A program made the translations under genes and the position numbers. The notes under the pieces are model-generated. The model was not told the DNA's origin. It searched no databases and saw only the letters and a program-made list of their open reading frames with translations. Below are positions 1-9,175 of a DNA stretch of 64,000 bases, in pieces. This stretch comes from a bacterium (GTDB taxonomy: Bacteria > Zixibacteria > MSB-5A5 > CAIYYT01): positions 515,375-579,374 of the forward strand of contig JADJGC010000002.1 of the NCBI GenBank assembly GCA_016708315.1. The letters run 5' to 3'. Position 1 is the stretch's first letter, and the number at the start of each line of letters is the position of its first letter.

Positions 1-2
1 TG

Positions 3-677
3 AGGTATCCCCTACAAATCGGTTACTCGTGGCAATACAGTGGCGAAGAACGAATCATCAATTTCCGACCTGATAATGATTCCATCACAGAAGTACCACT
101 GGACACAGTCCGTCGGTGGGATTTGACGCTCAGCATAAGCAGTTCAGATACTCTCGACGACGGCACAATAGTGTATATAATACACGAGGTTCAGAGCGAA
201 GGCGACTCGCTTATAGCGGAAAGTTATCAGTACTATGGAAACAAGGCTGATGGGCTTTATCATTACACTGATCTCTCAATTGGCTCTCCCCTTTTGTTCT
301 TCAAGACCGTCGCAGACGCGAATACCGAAGCACCAAACGTCGACTTCGCGCGCAAGAGCCTCGAGTATCCCCTTCGTGAGGGACTACAGTGGGAATACAC
401 GAATGGATTTGGCTATGGCTCGGCCGGTGCGATTTACAAGCGGGTTCTGGGAATTGGTGAGCAATCAGTCCCGGCGGGAACATTTGAGTGTTATGCAATT
501 GCGTGGTTTTGGGAGAATCTCCCCAATACCGAACATACTGAGTATATTTCTGACGACGGTCTTGTTCGCACTGTGACCAAAGCCACGAATGTTGAATACA
601 CGACGTACGAGTATTTCGATGGAATCGGCTTGGTGGATATTGTTACGGAGATTCGATTGACCCGAAGTCCCTTCTGA
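3..677 (+). CDS. Secreted hypothetical protein, 5'-truncated by window edge
   Basis: The frame is open from the first bases and ends with TGA at 675-677, so the start lies outside the window. I do not recognise a named family. The visible 224 residues are rich in Tyr, Trp, Asp and Glu and contain two similar stretches, YPLQIGYSWQYSG near the edge and YPLREGLQWEYTNG about 120 residues later, which suggests a repeated beta-structured unit as in periplasmic or lipoprotein-type proteins. A TTG at 123 could be mistaken for a start, but the reading frame continues upstream without a stop. A separate unit from the porin-like gene that follows about 90 nt later. Confidence 0.6.
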   Translation, partial: RYPLQIGYSWQYSGEERIINFRPDNDSITEVPLDTVRRWDLTLSISSSDTLDDGTIVYIIHEVQSEGDSLIAESYQYYGNKADGLYHYTDLSIGSPLLFFKTVADANTEAPNVDFARKSLEYPLREGLQWEYTNGFGYGSAGAIYKRVLGIGEQSVPAGTFECYAIAWFWENLPNTEHTEYISDDGLVRTVTKATNVEYTTYEYFDGIGLVDIVTEIRLTRSPF

Positions 678-767
678 TCCGGCGGGTGATTTCACGATAG
701 AAATTTGTGGTCTTCTCTCAATAAAATGGAGTTGCCAAATTCGACAAAATTTTGTAACCTGTTCCCG

Positions 768-1970
768 ATGAAGAGAATGTGCCAGTTTTGTTCAAGTAGC
801 CTTCGTTCGTTTCGGCTAAATCGCATCGCTTTTGTCTTCTTCGTTGTTGTGGGGTCATCGTCTGCAGTTTTTGCGCAGTTTAGCGAATTTCCGCTCAAGA
901 TGTTTGGCTATTTCCAAACAAACTACACGCAGTACAATCAGCGCGAAGAAGAATATGATGATGCAAAGAGTTTCTCGATGCAGCAGCTCAATTTGTTTCT
1001 GCAAAAGGACCTTGATCGCAATCTGACCACATTCGTCAATTTCGAATTCTTGAACAGCTACTCGTCAGGCCATCAATGGGGTTCATTTAGCATTGAAGAA
1101 GCGTGGATTCGTTATCATAGGTGTGCCGGATTCAATCTAAGAGTCGGGTTGCAAACGCCGACGTTTAACTATCTCAATGAGATCAAGAATCGCACGCCGC
1201 TGATGCCGTATGTAATCAGACCGTTGGTTTACGAATCTTCGTTTAATGAGATACTGCGACTTGAGGAGTACCTTCCCGCGCGCGCCTACATTCAAATGTT
1301 CGGCTATATACCAAAAGGCGCAGCCAAACTTGATTATGCAGTTTATGTTGGAAACAGTCCTAATGTCAATTCGGACCCCGAGCACGGCCAGACCGGTGTC
1401 GATACGACAGATACTTTTCTAGTTGGCGGTAGACTTGGTCTGCGCGTGAAAGAGTTCAACATGGGATTTTCGGCATCTTATGACAAGTATGACTTTCCCC
1501 AGCGCATAGTCAGTCTTCTTGATGAAAAGGACATTGTGACCCGACTGCCGCGAATTCGCATCGGTGGAGATTTCCGTTACACATTCAGCCGATTCGGAGT
1601 CGAAAGCGAGTTCATTCGGGTCAACTATGAGGACGACTTAGGCGGTTTTGATGTTGATCTTCGATTCTACTACGCGACGCTTTTCTGCGACGTAACAGAT
1701 CAGATTCGTGTGTACGGCAGCTACTGGCTCGCAAAGGAACGTCAATTCTTGAAAGCTGAAATGAAAGGTCTCTTTGGCAATGTAGATACGGTCACTGTAG
1801 ATCTTGACTATAGGCTTGAAGCGCCGACTTTCGGCGCAGCATACACAATGACGGATAAGATCGTAATCAAAGTCCAGGTCGCTCCCGTAACGCAGGAGTT
1901 CAAGTGGGAAGGCTCTAATCAGAGGCACCGCTTCCACTATTTCGCGGCAGCTCTTTCGGTGTTCCTATAG
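768..1970 (+). CDS. Porin-like outer-membrane beta-barrel protein
   Basis: About 400 residues with an N-terminal signal peptide (basic MKRMCQ start, hydrophobic core, cleavage expected after AVFA) followed by alternating aromatic/polar strands typical of a 14-18-stranded barrel: 'MFGYFQTNYTQY', 'FVNFEFLN', 'RVGLQTPTFNYL', and an aromatic-rich C-terminal strand ending in FL. I chose the ATG at 768 because it starts the signal peptide; in-frame TTG 705 and ATG 726 would add residues that do not fit one. Five nt before a PstS-like protein and then a histidine kinase, suggesting a shared transcript. Likely role is outer-membrane diffusion of small anions or solutes; the substrate is not determinable. 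Phosphate-selective porin O/P-like architecture is an inference. Confidence 0.65.
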   Translation: MKRMCQFCSSSLRSFRLNRIAFVFFVVVGSSSAVFAQFSEFPLKMFGYFQTNYTQYNQREEEYDDAKSFSMQQLNLFLQKDLDRNLTTFVNFEFLNSYSSGHQWGSFSIEEAWIRYHRCAGFNLRVGLQTPTFNYLNEIKNRTPLMPYVIRPLVYESSFNEILRLEEYLPARAYIQMFGYIPKGAAKLDYAVYVGNSPNVNSDPEHGQTGVDTTDTFLVGGRLGLRVKEFNMGFSASYDKYDFPQRIVSLLDEKDIVTRLPRIRIGGDFRYTFSRFGVESEFIRVNYEDDLGGFDVDLRFYYATLFCDVTDQIRVYGSYWLAKERQFLKAEMKGLFGNVDTVTVDLDYRLEAPTFGAAYTMTDKIVIKVQVAPVTQEFKWEGSNQRHRFHYFAAALSVFL

Positions 1971-1975
1971 GATAG

Positions 1976-2443
1976 ATGATGAAGTTCAGGTTTACTCTCA
2001 TAGTTGTAATGATAGCCGTCTGGTTCGCCATTGAAGTATCAACTGCTGACGTGTTCGCCTCGGACACAGTTGCAGTGATCGCTCATCTATCGGTTCCCGA
2101 ACAGGAACTGAATAAGACAAGGTTACTCGACATCTACACTGGAGATGTCAAGAACTGGAGCGATGGTAAGCCAGTCGTCGTAATCGATCTCAAACCCGCA
2201 GGTGATGTCAAGGAGACGTTTTACAAGTACCTTGGCAAGAGCCCCTCGCGAATGAAGTCTGTCTGGATGAAGCGAATGTTGTCCGGCGAGGGTGATCCCC
2301 CAGTTGCCGTTGAATCAGAGAATGAGATGATCAAAAGGGTAGCTGCCACTCCGGGCGCAATCGGATTTGTTTCCCGTGATGCGGTCAATGATACCGTCAA
2401 GACGCTTGCTATTATTGAAGATAAGAGCAACGACAAGAAGTAA
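1976..2443 (+). CDS. PstS-like periplasmic substrate-binding domain protein
   Basis: 155 residues with a signal peptide (hydrophobic residues ~5-20, then STADVFAS) and a compact PBP-like domain. It carries the phosphate-binding-protein-like segments 'IYTGDVKNWSDG' (residues ~45-56) and 'VAATPGAIGFVS' (~125-136), which are characteristic of PF12849-type proteins. Full PstS is about 300-350 residues, so this is the short single-lobe form often found beside sensor kinases and porins. It starts 5 nt after the porin gene and is followed 54 nt later by a histidine kinase. Probable role: ligand sensing or delivery in the periplasm. No ABC permease or ATPase is adjacent, so transport is unproven. Confidence 0.7.
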   Translation: MMKFRFTLIVVMIAVWFAIEVSTADVFASDTVAVIAHLSVPEQELNKTRLLDIYTGDVKNWSDGKPVVVIDLKPAGDVKETFYKYLGKSPSRMKSVWMKRMLSGEGDPPVAVESENEMIKRVAATPGAIGFVSRDAVNDTVKTLAIIEDKSNDKK

Positions 2444-2497
2444 AAGTCATCATCAGAAGCAGTTTTCCTTAATCCCAGGACGGGATGTTTTCGAGAA

Positions 2498-4141
2498 ATG
2501 AGACTCAAGGACCTGAGAATCGGCGTCAAACAGACGATCGGTTTTGTCTGCATCCTGTTTCTAATGGCTGGTGCGAATTTCTCCTCATTTTATCAGCTCT
2601 TCAATCTCAAGCAATCGATCGATGACGTTACTAAGAGCTGGCTTCCTCGCGCAATTACGATTTCCGAGATAAATATCAACACAACCGACCTTCGCCAAAG
2701 CCAGCTACAGCTAATCTTTGCAGACAGCGAGATTGAACGAGAGGCGCAGGCCGATCGGATCGTGGAGTTGATCGACAGCATCAGCGCCAACCTCGATGAA
2801 TACGAACAACTGCGGGAACACGCGTTGACGCAGGGCTTGTATTCGGAAGAGGAGCGAGGGCTCTATGAATCGTTTGATTTGAAGTGGGACAAGTATCAGG
2901 AATTGAGTTTAACTTTCTTTGGATACACCCGCGAAGATCGCATCATCGAAGCGGTGAACTTATTGAACGGTGAAGCACGACTGCTTTTTGATGACTTCCG
3001 ACATGACCTGCAAGAACTTGTCCGGGTCAATGCTACCGATTCTCAGCGAGCAGCAGTTCGCGCAGAAGAAGCATTTCGAACTGCCCGTCGCGTAGCACAG
3101 AACATTTTCGTGCTGTCCCTCATTGTCTCTGCGCTCGCTGTCTTTGTAACCATTCGATTGATTACGATACCAGTGAAGCAACTTTCGAATGCGGTTGGCA
3201 AAGTCGCACAAGGTGATCTGTCGGTCCAACTGGAGCACCGGTCGGAAGATGAACTTGGTAAGCTTACCTCTTCCTTTAATCGGATGACTACTGCTCTTAA
3301 GGAAGCGCGCTCCAAGACAGATGAGCAGGAGATGACGCTGCGCAGACAAAACAACGAACTGCAAGAGACGCTTGCCCAACTCCAGGAAGCGCAGCAGCAG
3401 TTGATTATGAAAGAAAAGATGGCCTCTCTGGGAAATCTGGTGGCAGGTGTCGCCCACGAAATCAACAATCCGATTGGTGCAGTTAATTCTTCAGCTGACA
3501 ATGCTCGACGAGCAGTGTTGAGGCTACGAGAACTCATTGCTGCAAACGACGAGCTTCAAAGGGTTGCCGGCGAAGCTGACGTTGAGCGGATGCTAAAAGT
3601 CCTCGACGAAAACACAATGATTACGGCAACAGCAAGTAAGCGGATCGCACACATTGTTAAGAGCTTGAAGTCCTTTGCCCGACTTGACGAAGCTGATTTT
3701 CAGCGTGCAAGCTTAGAGGAAGGACTCGAAACCACATTGACACTTGTCCAGCACGAATTCAAGAATAGGATCGAGGTGGTTCGCGAGTACTCACACGTCC
3801 CTCCGATACTGTGTTTCCCGAATGAGCTAAACCAAGTATTCATGAATCTTCTGGTGAACTCGTCTCAGGCTATTCCGGATAAAGGCCAAGTTGTTGTAAA
3901 GACTTCTCACGACAATCGATGGGCGTATGTCAGTATTGCGGATACCGGCACCGGAATTGCGCCCGCAAGCTTATCGCGAATCTTTGATCCGGGCTTTACC
4001 ACGAAGGGTGTCGGAGTCGGTACCGGACTCGGTCTGTCGATTTCCTATAACATTGTCAAAAAGCACGATGGCGAAATTCTGGTAAGTAGCACTGTCGGCA
4101 AGGGCACAGAGTTTACAATCAAACTTCCCTTCCGCACCTGA
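2498..4141 (+). CDS. Membrane sensor histidine kinase (4HB_MCP-HAMP-HisKA-HATPase)
   Basis: 547 residues. Transmembrane helix ~12-32, a helical periplasmic four-helix-bundle-like sensor region (~33-195), second TM ~200-222, HAMP (~222-275), coiled coil rich in Gln/Glu (~275-308), then the H-box 'GVAHEINNPIGAV' with the phosphoacceptor His near residue 320. The kinase domain shows the N-box (NQVFMNLLVNSSQAI), G1 (DTGTGI) and G2 (GTGLGLSIS). No receiver domain is attached and no response regulator gene is adjacent, so the partner is elsewhere. Same strand and order as the porin and PstS-like genes, implying it senses the same ligand or envelope state. Confidence 0.85.
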   Translation: MRLKDLRIGVKQTIGFVCILFLMAGANFSSFYQLFNLKQSIDDVTKSWLPRAITISEININTTDLRQSQLQLIFADSEIEREAQADRIVELIDSISANLDEYEQLREHALTQGLYSEEERGLYESFDLKWDKYQELSLTFFGYTREDRIIEAVNLLNGEARLLFDDFRHDLQELVRVNATDSQRAAVRAEEAFRTARRVAQNIFVLSLIVSALAVFVTIRLITIPVKQLSNAVGKVAQGDLSVQLEHRSEDELGKLTSSFNRMTTALKEARSKTDEQEMTLRRQNNELQETLAQLQEAQQQLIMKEKMASLGNLVAGVAHEINNPIGAVNSSADNARRAVLRLRELIAANDELQRVAGEADVERMLKVLDENTMITATASKRIAHIVKSLKSFARLDEADFQRASLEEGLETTLTLVQHEFKNRIEVVREYSHVPPILCFPNELNQVFMNLLVNSSQAIPDKGQVVVKTSHDNRWAYVSIADTGTGIAPASLSRIFDPGFTTKGVGVGTGLGLSISYNIVKKHDGEILVSSTVGKGTEFTIKLPFRT

Positions 4142-4195
4142 GTTCATTATCCAAGAGTCGGATTGTCGTCGCTTGACAGCGAATGAAATTTATGG

Positions 4196-4223
4196 TTGTA
4201 TCACCCTGGTCCAATCGTATAAT
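4196..4223 (+). promoter_or_regulatory. Candidate sigma-70 promoter
   Basis: A perfect -10 hexamer TATAAT (4218-4223) lies 16 nt after TTGTAT (4196-4201), a weak -35 matching only TTG. The predicted transcript would start near 4230, about 50 nt before the GTG start at 4282. It lies in the 140-bp gap between the histidine kinase and the SGNH-like gene, suggesting the latter has its own transcript. Confidence 0.4.
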
Positions 4224-4281
4224 GTTCGTGTTTTGACGAATCTGATTAGAATTTATGATTTCGACAATTGGGAGTTGAGAA

Positions 4282-5178
4282 GTGAATAAGCTGCTAATCG
4301 TTGTCTTGGTAGTGTCGATTATTGGTAACGTCATTGGGCTGTTCTTTGCCTATAAGTACCGCAAGCTCGGTTATCAGGTGTCCGGCCTTCGCGATGCGGT
4401 TGTTGGCGCCGGTCGTGTTGTCGACGATCTGACTGATAGGGTTGAAAGTGGTTATAGCAAGCGAATGCTGTTTCTGCATCACTCTGTAGGACAAGGAATG
4501 CTTGACCAGGGCGGCTTGCGCGATAGTCTCTTGAATATGGGGATATTCGTAAAGGGAGCCACCTACGGTGACGAAATTGGCCAGCAGACTGACATCTGCG
4601 ATTGGAACGCCAAGTTCACAACCGATATCAAGAAATTATTCGATTTCAAGAACCATCCAAATCGTTACTACAAAGATGGTCGGACAAATGACATCATCAT
4701 GTTTAAATCGTGTTTCCCTTGCAGCTACATTGAGTCCGAAGGGACTGCACCCGGAAGCGCGACTAGTCGCGAGCACACGACCCAAAACTACAAAGCAGCC
4801 TTCGCCGAGCTGTCAAGGGAGGTCAGGAAGTATCCTGAGAAACTCTTCATCTATGTCACCTATCCTCCACTAACGCGTTCGCAGACCTATCCAGAGGGCG
4901 CACGCAGGGGTCGCGAGTTTAATGCTTGGCTATTGAATGAGTTCTTGCCGCAGTATCAAAAAGAGACGGGTCTACAAAACTTCGCAATCTTCGATTTGTT
5001 TGACGTACTTGCCGATAAAGAAAATGTCCTACGTGCAGAATTTTGTCCGCCCGATGTCAATGATTCACATCCGAATGAAAAGGCGTATAAGATTGCTGCT
5101 GTTCGCTTCTTGGAGTTCTTCAAGCCATTGTGGAACAAGTGGCAAGCTGGTGTAGAGACGGCGAAAGCTAGTTCTTAG
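4282..5178 (+). CDS. SGNH/GDSL-hydrolase-like protein, membrane-anchored
   Basis: 298 residues beginning at GTG with a GGGAG ribosome site at 4270-4274. Residues ~3-22 form a membrane anchor (LLIVVLVVSIIGNVIGLFF). The globular part starts with 'MLFLHHSVGQGML', contains 'DIIMFKSCFPCSYI' and a C-terminal 'DSHPNEKAYK', which matches the Asp-x-x-His block V of SGNH hydrolases; the first block is the HHS-G variant rather than GDS. Such proteins deacylate or de-esterify glycans or lipids; the substrate here is unknown. It converges on asnB, with the last 11 nt overlapping. Proximity to the EPS locus makes a polysaccharide esterase plausible. Confidence 0.6.
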   Translation: MNKLLIVVLVVSIIGNVIGLFFAYKYRKLGYQVSGLRDAVVGAGRVVDDLTDRVESGYSKRMLFLHHSVGQGMLDQGGLRDSLLNMGIFVKGATYGDEIGQQTDICDWNAKFTTDIKKLFDFKNHPNRYYKDGRTNDIIMFKSCFPCSYIESEGTAPGSATSREHTTQNYKAAFAELSREVRKYPEKLFIYVTYPPLTRSQTYPEGARRGREFNAWLLNEFLPQYQKETGLQNFAIFDLFDVLADKENVLRAEFCPPDVNDSHPNEKAYKIAAVRFLEFFKPLWNKWQAGVETAKASS

Positions 5179-7180
5179 CTTTCAAATGGTCTGACTGAGC
5201 TGAGCTATAATCGCGCCAGACGCGGAAGTTCGACACCGTTTTGATAGTTCTTGCATCGAAGTTCTCAATGAATTGGTCAACCAGTAGTTGGGTGGAGAGA
5301 ATTCCGACGAAGGCCATATTATCTTTAAAGGACATCTGCACTTGAGATTGCTTCAGACATTTCTCGTATAGTTTACCAGCCATGACTGGATTGAAAACGC
5401 CCGCACGCTTAATGCGGTCTGGCGAGAGCAATTGACGGACGTATTCCGGCGATTGCTTTTGCGTAAAGCAATTCGAATCCGGCGCCATATAGGGCTGCTT
5501 GGGACGCTTCAATATTGCTTCTGGCAAGGCTCCGCGCATTGCACGCTTCAGCACCCACTTCTCTTTCAATCCGAATAATTTGTGCTGCGGCGGAATTTTG
5601 GCAGCGAATTCAATCACCCGATGGTCAAGAAACGGATAGCGGCCCTCGACAGCATTGGCGGCGGCCATTCTATCGCCCTGTGATGAAAGCAGATATCCCG
5701 AAAGCAAGGACTTTGCTTCCACGAACTGCGCTTGCGACAGATGATGCCAACCTGCGAAGCCTGCTGGCAGTGTATGCGCGAAGGCGTTCAACGACTCTTC
5801 CGATCTTGAACTGCTCTTCGTCTCAAGAGCATAGAAGTCTTTCACGCGCGACGATGTCTTGATTCGGAGCATGTGTGAATAGTAATAACGATCTGTATCG
5901 GTGAGCCCTTCACGATAGAATTCCTGCAAGAATAGGTCAGACTTAACGTCGCTGAGCGGTAGAGTCGGGTAGAGCCGCTTCAAAAGTAGTGCTCTAAATC
6001 GGGAGTCGGGATTGCGTGCCCAGAAGCGTCTAATCTTGGATTCTTTGAAAATATCATAGCCTGCAAACATTTCGTCTGAACCTTCGCCAGTAAGCACGAC
6101 CTTGAAGCCCGTATCGTTTACCAGCTTTGAGAGCAAGTACATTGGCGCCGGAGCTGTACGGAGAATTGGCCTCTCCGTATGCCAGATGATTTCAGGGAAG
6201 CAGTTTGCAATATCAGAGTAGTTGCATTGAACCGAGTGATGGTGAGTGCCAAGCTGATCAGCCATTTGCTTTTGATAGTTGGATTCGTCGAACGCACTGT
6301 CACCAAAGGCGATTGAGAAAGACTCCAGGCGATTTGATGTGAATGAGCGTACTAACGCCGCGATGGCGGAAGAATCGAGCCCTCCGGAAAGATAGGCACC
6401 GACTGGAACATCTGCGCGGAGTCTCAGCCGTATTGAATCGACCAGCAATGCGTGAAGTTCTTCAGCCCAAGAATCCACACTACGCGATGAATCATAAGCA
6501 TCGGGGTATTGCATTGACCAAAAGCGAGCCGTGTTAATCTTGCCGGCATCGATTTCGAGGAATGAGCCCGACTCCAATTCCTGTACGTTTGAAAACACCG
6601 TTCTCGGCGGAGCACAGGTCCACCATGTGAAGACTTGGTCCAACCCGGAAGCATCTAATCTACGCTCGATAGTTGGATCAGCGAATAGCGCTTTGATCTC
6701 GGAAGCGAAATAGAATCTGCCATTATGAACAGTATAAAACAATGGGCGTTTGCCCATGCGGTCGCGCGCGCTGAAAAGAGATTGCTTCTTTGAGTCATAG
6801 ATTGCAAATGAGAATTGCCCGTTGAATCGCTCTAGGCAGTCTCTTCCCCACTGCTCATAGGCATGGACAATAACTTCGGTATCTGAGTTGGTCCGAAACT
6901 TGTGCCCAAACGACTCGAGGATGGGTCGCAATTCAATGTAATTGTATATCTCGCCATTGAAGGCAATCCAAACGGTCTCATCTTCGTTACATAGGGGTTG
7001 TTGACCAGTAGAGAGATCAATGATCGAAAGTCGAGCGTGTCCGAGGACACACTTGTCGTCCAGAAAGGCGCCGAACTCATCAGGTCCGCGGTGCCTGATC
7101 AGCGAGATCATTCTGGTAACAAGGTCACGATCTGGAGGGCGCGAGTCCTCGAGTTGGAAGTATCCGGCAATTCCACACAT
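5168..7180 (-). CDS. asnB: Asparagine synthase-like glutamine amidotransferase, EPS-locus type
   Basis: 670 residues. The N-terminal Ntn glutaminase domain begins Met-Cys-Gly-Ile-Ala-Gly with catalytic Cys2, followed by 'RHRGPDE' and 'FNGEIYNY'. The C-terminal synthetase domain has the PPi-loop 'SGGLDSSAI' (~265) and 'LTGEGSDEMFAGY'. Length and context match the amidotransferases of exosortase-A clusters, which are thought to amidate a sugar acid or precursor rather than make free asparagine. It is the last gene of a run transcribed after nadE, acp and the acyl-CoA ligase, only 40 nt from the ligase. Start at ATG 7180 with GAGG upstream. Confidence 0.85.
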   Translation of the reverse strand: MCGIAGYFQLEDSRPPDRDLVTRMISLIRHRGPDEFGAFLDDKCVLGHARLSIIDLSTGQQPLCNEDETVWIAFNGEIYNYIELRPILESFGHKFRTNSDTEVIVHAYEQWGRDCLERFNGQFSFAIYDSKKQSLFSARDRMGKRPLFYTVHNGRFYFASEIKALFADPTIERRLDASGLDQVFTWWTCAPPRTVFSNVQELESGSFLEIDAGKINTARFWSMQYPDAYDSSRSVDSWAEELHALLVDSIRLRLRADVPVGAYLSGGLDSSAIAALVRSFTSNRLESFSIAFGDSAFDESNYQKQMADQLGTHHHSVQCNYSDIANCFPEIIWHTERPILRTAPAPMYLLSKLVNDTGFKVVLTGEGSDEMFAGYDIFKESKIRRFWARNPDSRFRALLLKRLYPTLPLSDVKSDLFLQEFYREGLTDTDRYYYSHMLRIKTSSRVKDFYALETKSSSRSEESLNAFAHTLPAGFAGWHHLSQAQFVEAKSLLSGYLLSSQGDRMAAANAVEGRYPFLDHRVIEFAAKIPPQHKLFGLKEKWVLKRAMRGALPEAILKRPKQPYMAPDSNCFTQKQSPEYVRQLLSPDRIKRAGVFNPVMAGKLYEKCLKQSQVQMSFKDNMAFVGILSTQLLVDQFIENFDARTIKTVSNFRVWRDYSSAQSDHLKAKN

Positions 7181-7220
7181 TTAGTCGATCGTCCTCAATT
7201 TCCATGCTGATTGCACGTTC

Positions 7221-8792
7221 TTAAGCCGTTTGCTTCTTGAGCAACTGACGATTTATCTTGCCCGATTGATATTTCGGCAAGTTTTCAACAACTTCGAACA
7301 CCTTTGGCACCTTGTAGTCGGAAAGCAGTTTTTGACAGTGTCTTTGCAGCTCGCGGTCGACTAACTGTAGTCCGGGCTTAAGTACAATAAAGGCTTTGAT
7401 AGCTTCTCCAAGCAGTGGATCTGGAATTCCGATAACGCAGACTTCCAGAACCTTTTCGTGGGCAACAAGTGCTTCTTCCACTTCTTTGACGCTGACTCGA
7501 TTTCCACCAGCCTTGATAATCTCTTTCTTTCGACCGACAATGAAGATAAAACTTTCATCGTCTTTGTATCCAAGATCGCCTGTGAACAACTGCCCTTCAC
7601 GCAGTACCTCTGCTTGTTCTTCCGGCTGACGCCAATATCCCATCATCACGTTATCGCCTGAAACCACCAATTCGCCCGTAGTGCCTGCCGGTACTTCAAC
7701 CTGTTCATCATTGACTATCGTTACGGTCACGCCTTGCAATGGAATGCCGATTGAGCCGAGTTTTTCAGAGAGCCTTGCCGGAGGAAGATAAGTCACGCGC
7801 GGAGCTGCTTCAGTTTGACCGTACATGATGTAAATCTCTTTGTCGGGAAACGCGTCGGCGAGGGCACGAGTTACATCTGGAGCCATTGCTCCACCTGCCT
7901 GCGTGAAGTATCGCAGATTTGGGAGTTTCCTTGATGTCAAGGTTGACTTGCCCAGAAGTATCATGAAATTCGACGGCACTCCCGAAAGTCCGGTGCAACG
8001 TTGTTCTTCCAAAGTATTCAGGACTGTCTCGGGATACAGAAAACGATTGTCAATCACAAGGCACGCCCCGACTGCGATATTGGTCAGGAGTAGTGAGTTA
8101 CCATAAATGTAGTAAAATGGCAGTATCACCAAAGTACGGTCGTCTTCTGTCAACTTCAGATAGTCTATGGTCGCATTCGTGTTGCTGCAGAGGTTTAAGT
8201 GAGAAAGCATCACGCCTTTGGGTTTGCCGGTGCTTCCGGAAGTATAAAAAACCGCCGCCAATTCGTGGATCTTGCCGTCTCTCTCCAACTCAATGACATC
8301 TCTATTGTCATCTGTGTTTTGCGAGGAGTCTGGCAAGCTAGTGTTCATAGCCATGGCTTCGCCAAAGATCAGTTTCTGCGTAGCGTCCGTACCGATTGGC
8401 AGCTCAGCGTCGCAGAAAAAGTATTCGACTTTGCAGCCAGCATCGAAGACCGCTTTTAGTTGTCGGCGATAGCGCGACTGCGCGACCAAAACTCTGACGT
8501 CGCAGTTTTCCAGAATATACGCAATCGTCTCCCCGTTGGCAGACGTGTCAAGCGGCACCAATACAAATCCTGCCTCAAGTACGCCGAAGTATGCTACAAC
8601 ATAGTCGATGCTGTTTTCCATCAGGAGCGCTATTCGCGATCCTCTTCTTATCGGAAGGCGACGAAGCTGTGTGGCAAATGCCGAAACGGCTTCACCAAGC
8701 TGGCGGTAGTTGATGGTGCGATCTTGTTCAACAACGGCGGGGCGGTCCTGAAAAGACAGCGTGCTTTGGCGCAGAAGTTGTTCGAGTCTCAT
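7221..8792 (-). CDS. AMP-dependent acyl-CoA/acyl-ACP ligase, EPS-locus type
   Basis: 523 residues of the class I adenylate-forming superfamily. It shows the AMP-binding P-loop 'YTSGSTGKPKG' (~190-200), 'YGQTEA' (~325), 'TGDLGYKD' (~405) and the C-terminal catalytic Lys in 'YQSGKINR' (~510). It would adenylate a carboxylic acid and load it onto CoA or the phosphopantetheine arm of the ACP encoded just upstream. The ligase-ACP-asnB trio recurs in PEP-CTERM/exosortase clusters; the acid is not known. GAGG lies about 11 nt before the ATG. Confidence 0.85.
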   Translation of the reverse strand: MRLEQLLRQSTLSFQDRPAVVEQDRTINYRQLGEAVSAFATQLRRLPIRRGSRIALLMENSIDYVVAYFGVLEAGFVLVPLDTSANGETIAYILENCDVRVLVAQSRYRRQLKAVFDAGCKVEYFFCDAELPIGTDATQKLIFGEAMAMNTSLPDSSQNTDDNRDVIELERDGKIHELAAVFYTSGSTGKPKGVMLSHLNLCSNTNATIDYLKLTEDDRTLVILPFYYIYGNSLLLTNIAVGACLVIDNRFLYPETVLNTLEEQRCTGLSGVPSNFMILLGKSTLTSRKLPNLRYFTQAGGAMAPDVTRALADAFPDKEIYIMYGQTEAAPRVTYLPPARLSEKLGSIGIPLQGVTVTIVNDEQVEVPAGTTGELVVSGDNVMMGYWRQPEEQAEVLREGQLFTGDLGYKDDESFIFIVGRKKEIIKAGGNRVSVKEVEEALVAHEKVLEVCVIGIPDPLLGEAIKAFIVLKPGLQLVDRELQRHCQKLLSDYKVPKVFEVVENLPKYQSGKINRQLLKKQTA

Positions 8793-8849
8793 GAAGTCAT
8801 TGGCCTCGCAAAGTTAGACTCTTGTCAGACAGGCGTCGGCCACGGGAGA

Positions 8850-9113
8850 TCAACTACCCGATTTTGTCTTGATGAAACCGATGAGGTTTTCGACGCTGTC
8901 CAAATTGGTCGGGAGCATTTCGCTGTCGGCGACCGTGATGCTGTATTGCTGCTCGAGAAATGCGGTGAGTTCGAGAATACCCATTGAATCGATGATTCCG
9001 CGACGCATGAACGAATCTGAGTCCGTAAACTTCACACTTTCGTCGCCGAGCAGATATGAATCGACAATGAACTTTCTTATTTCGCTGCGAACCTTTTCGG
9101 TATTGAATTCCAT
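8850..9113 (-). CDS. Acyl carrier protein
   Basis: 87 residues, acidic and helical, with the phosphopantetheine attachment motif around 'GIIDSMGILEL' (Ser near residue 43; DSMG in place of DSLG). A clean AAGGA ribosome site precedes the ATG. It sits between nadE and the AMP-dependent ligase in one - strand run. A dedicated ACP next to an adenylating ligase implies acyl transfer to an EPS or other cell-surface precursor; housekeeping fatty-acid synthesis genes are absent from the neighbourhood. Confidence 0.85.
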   Translation of the reverse strand: MEFNTEKVRSEIRKFIVDSYLLGDESVKFTDSDSFMRRGIIDSMGILELTAFLEQQYSITVADSEMLPTNLDSVENLIGFIKTKSGS

Positions 9114-9175
9114 ACTAATCCTTGCTAAGCAATGTTTTGCGTCTATCCAAAACGCGAGTCCAATTGAATTACTAG

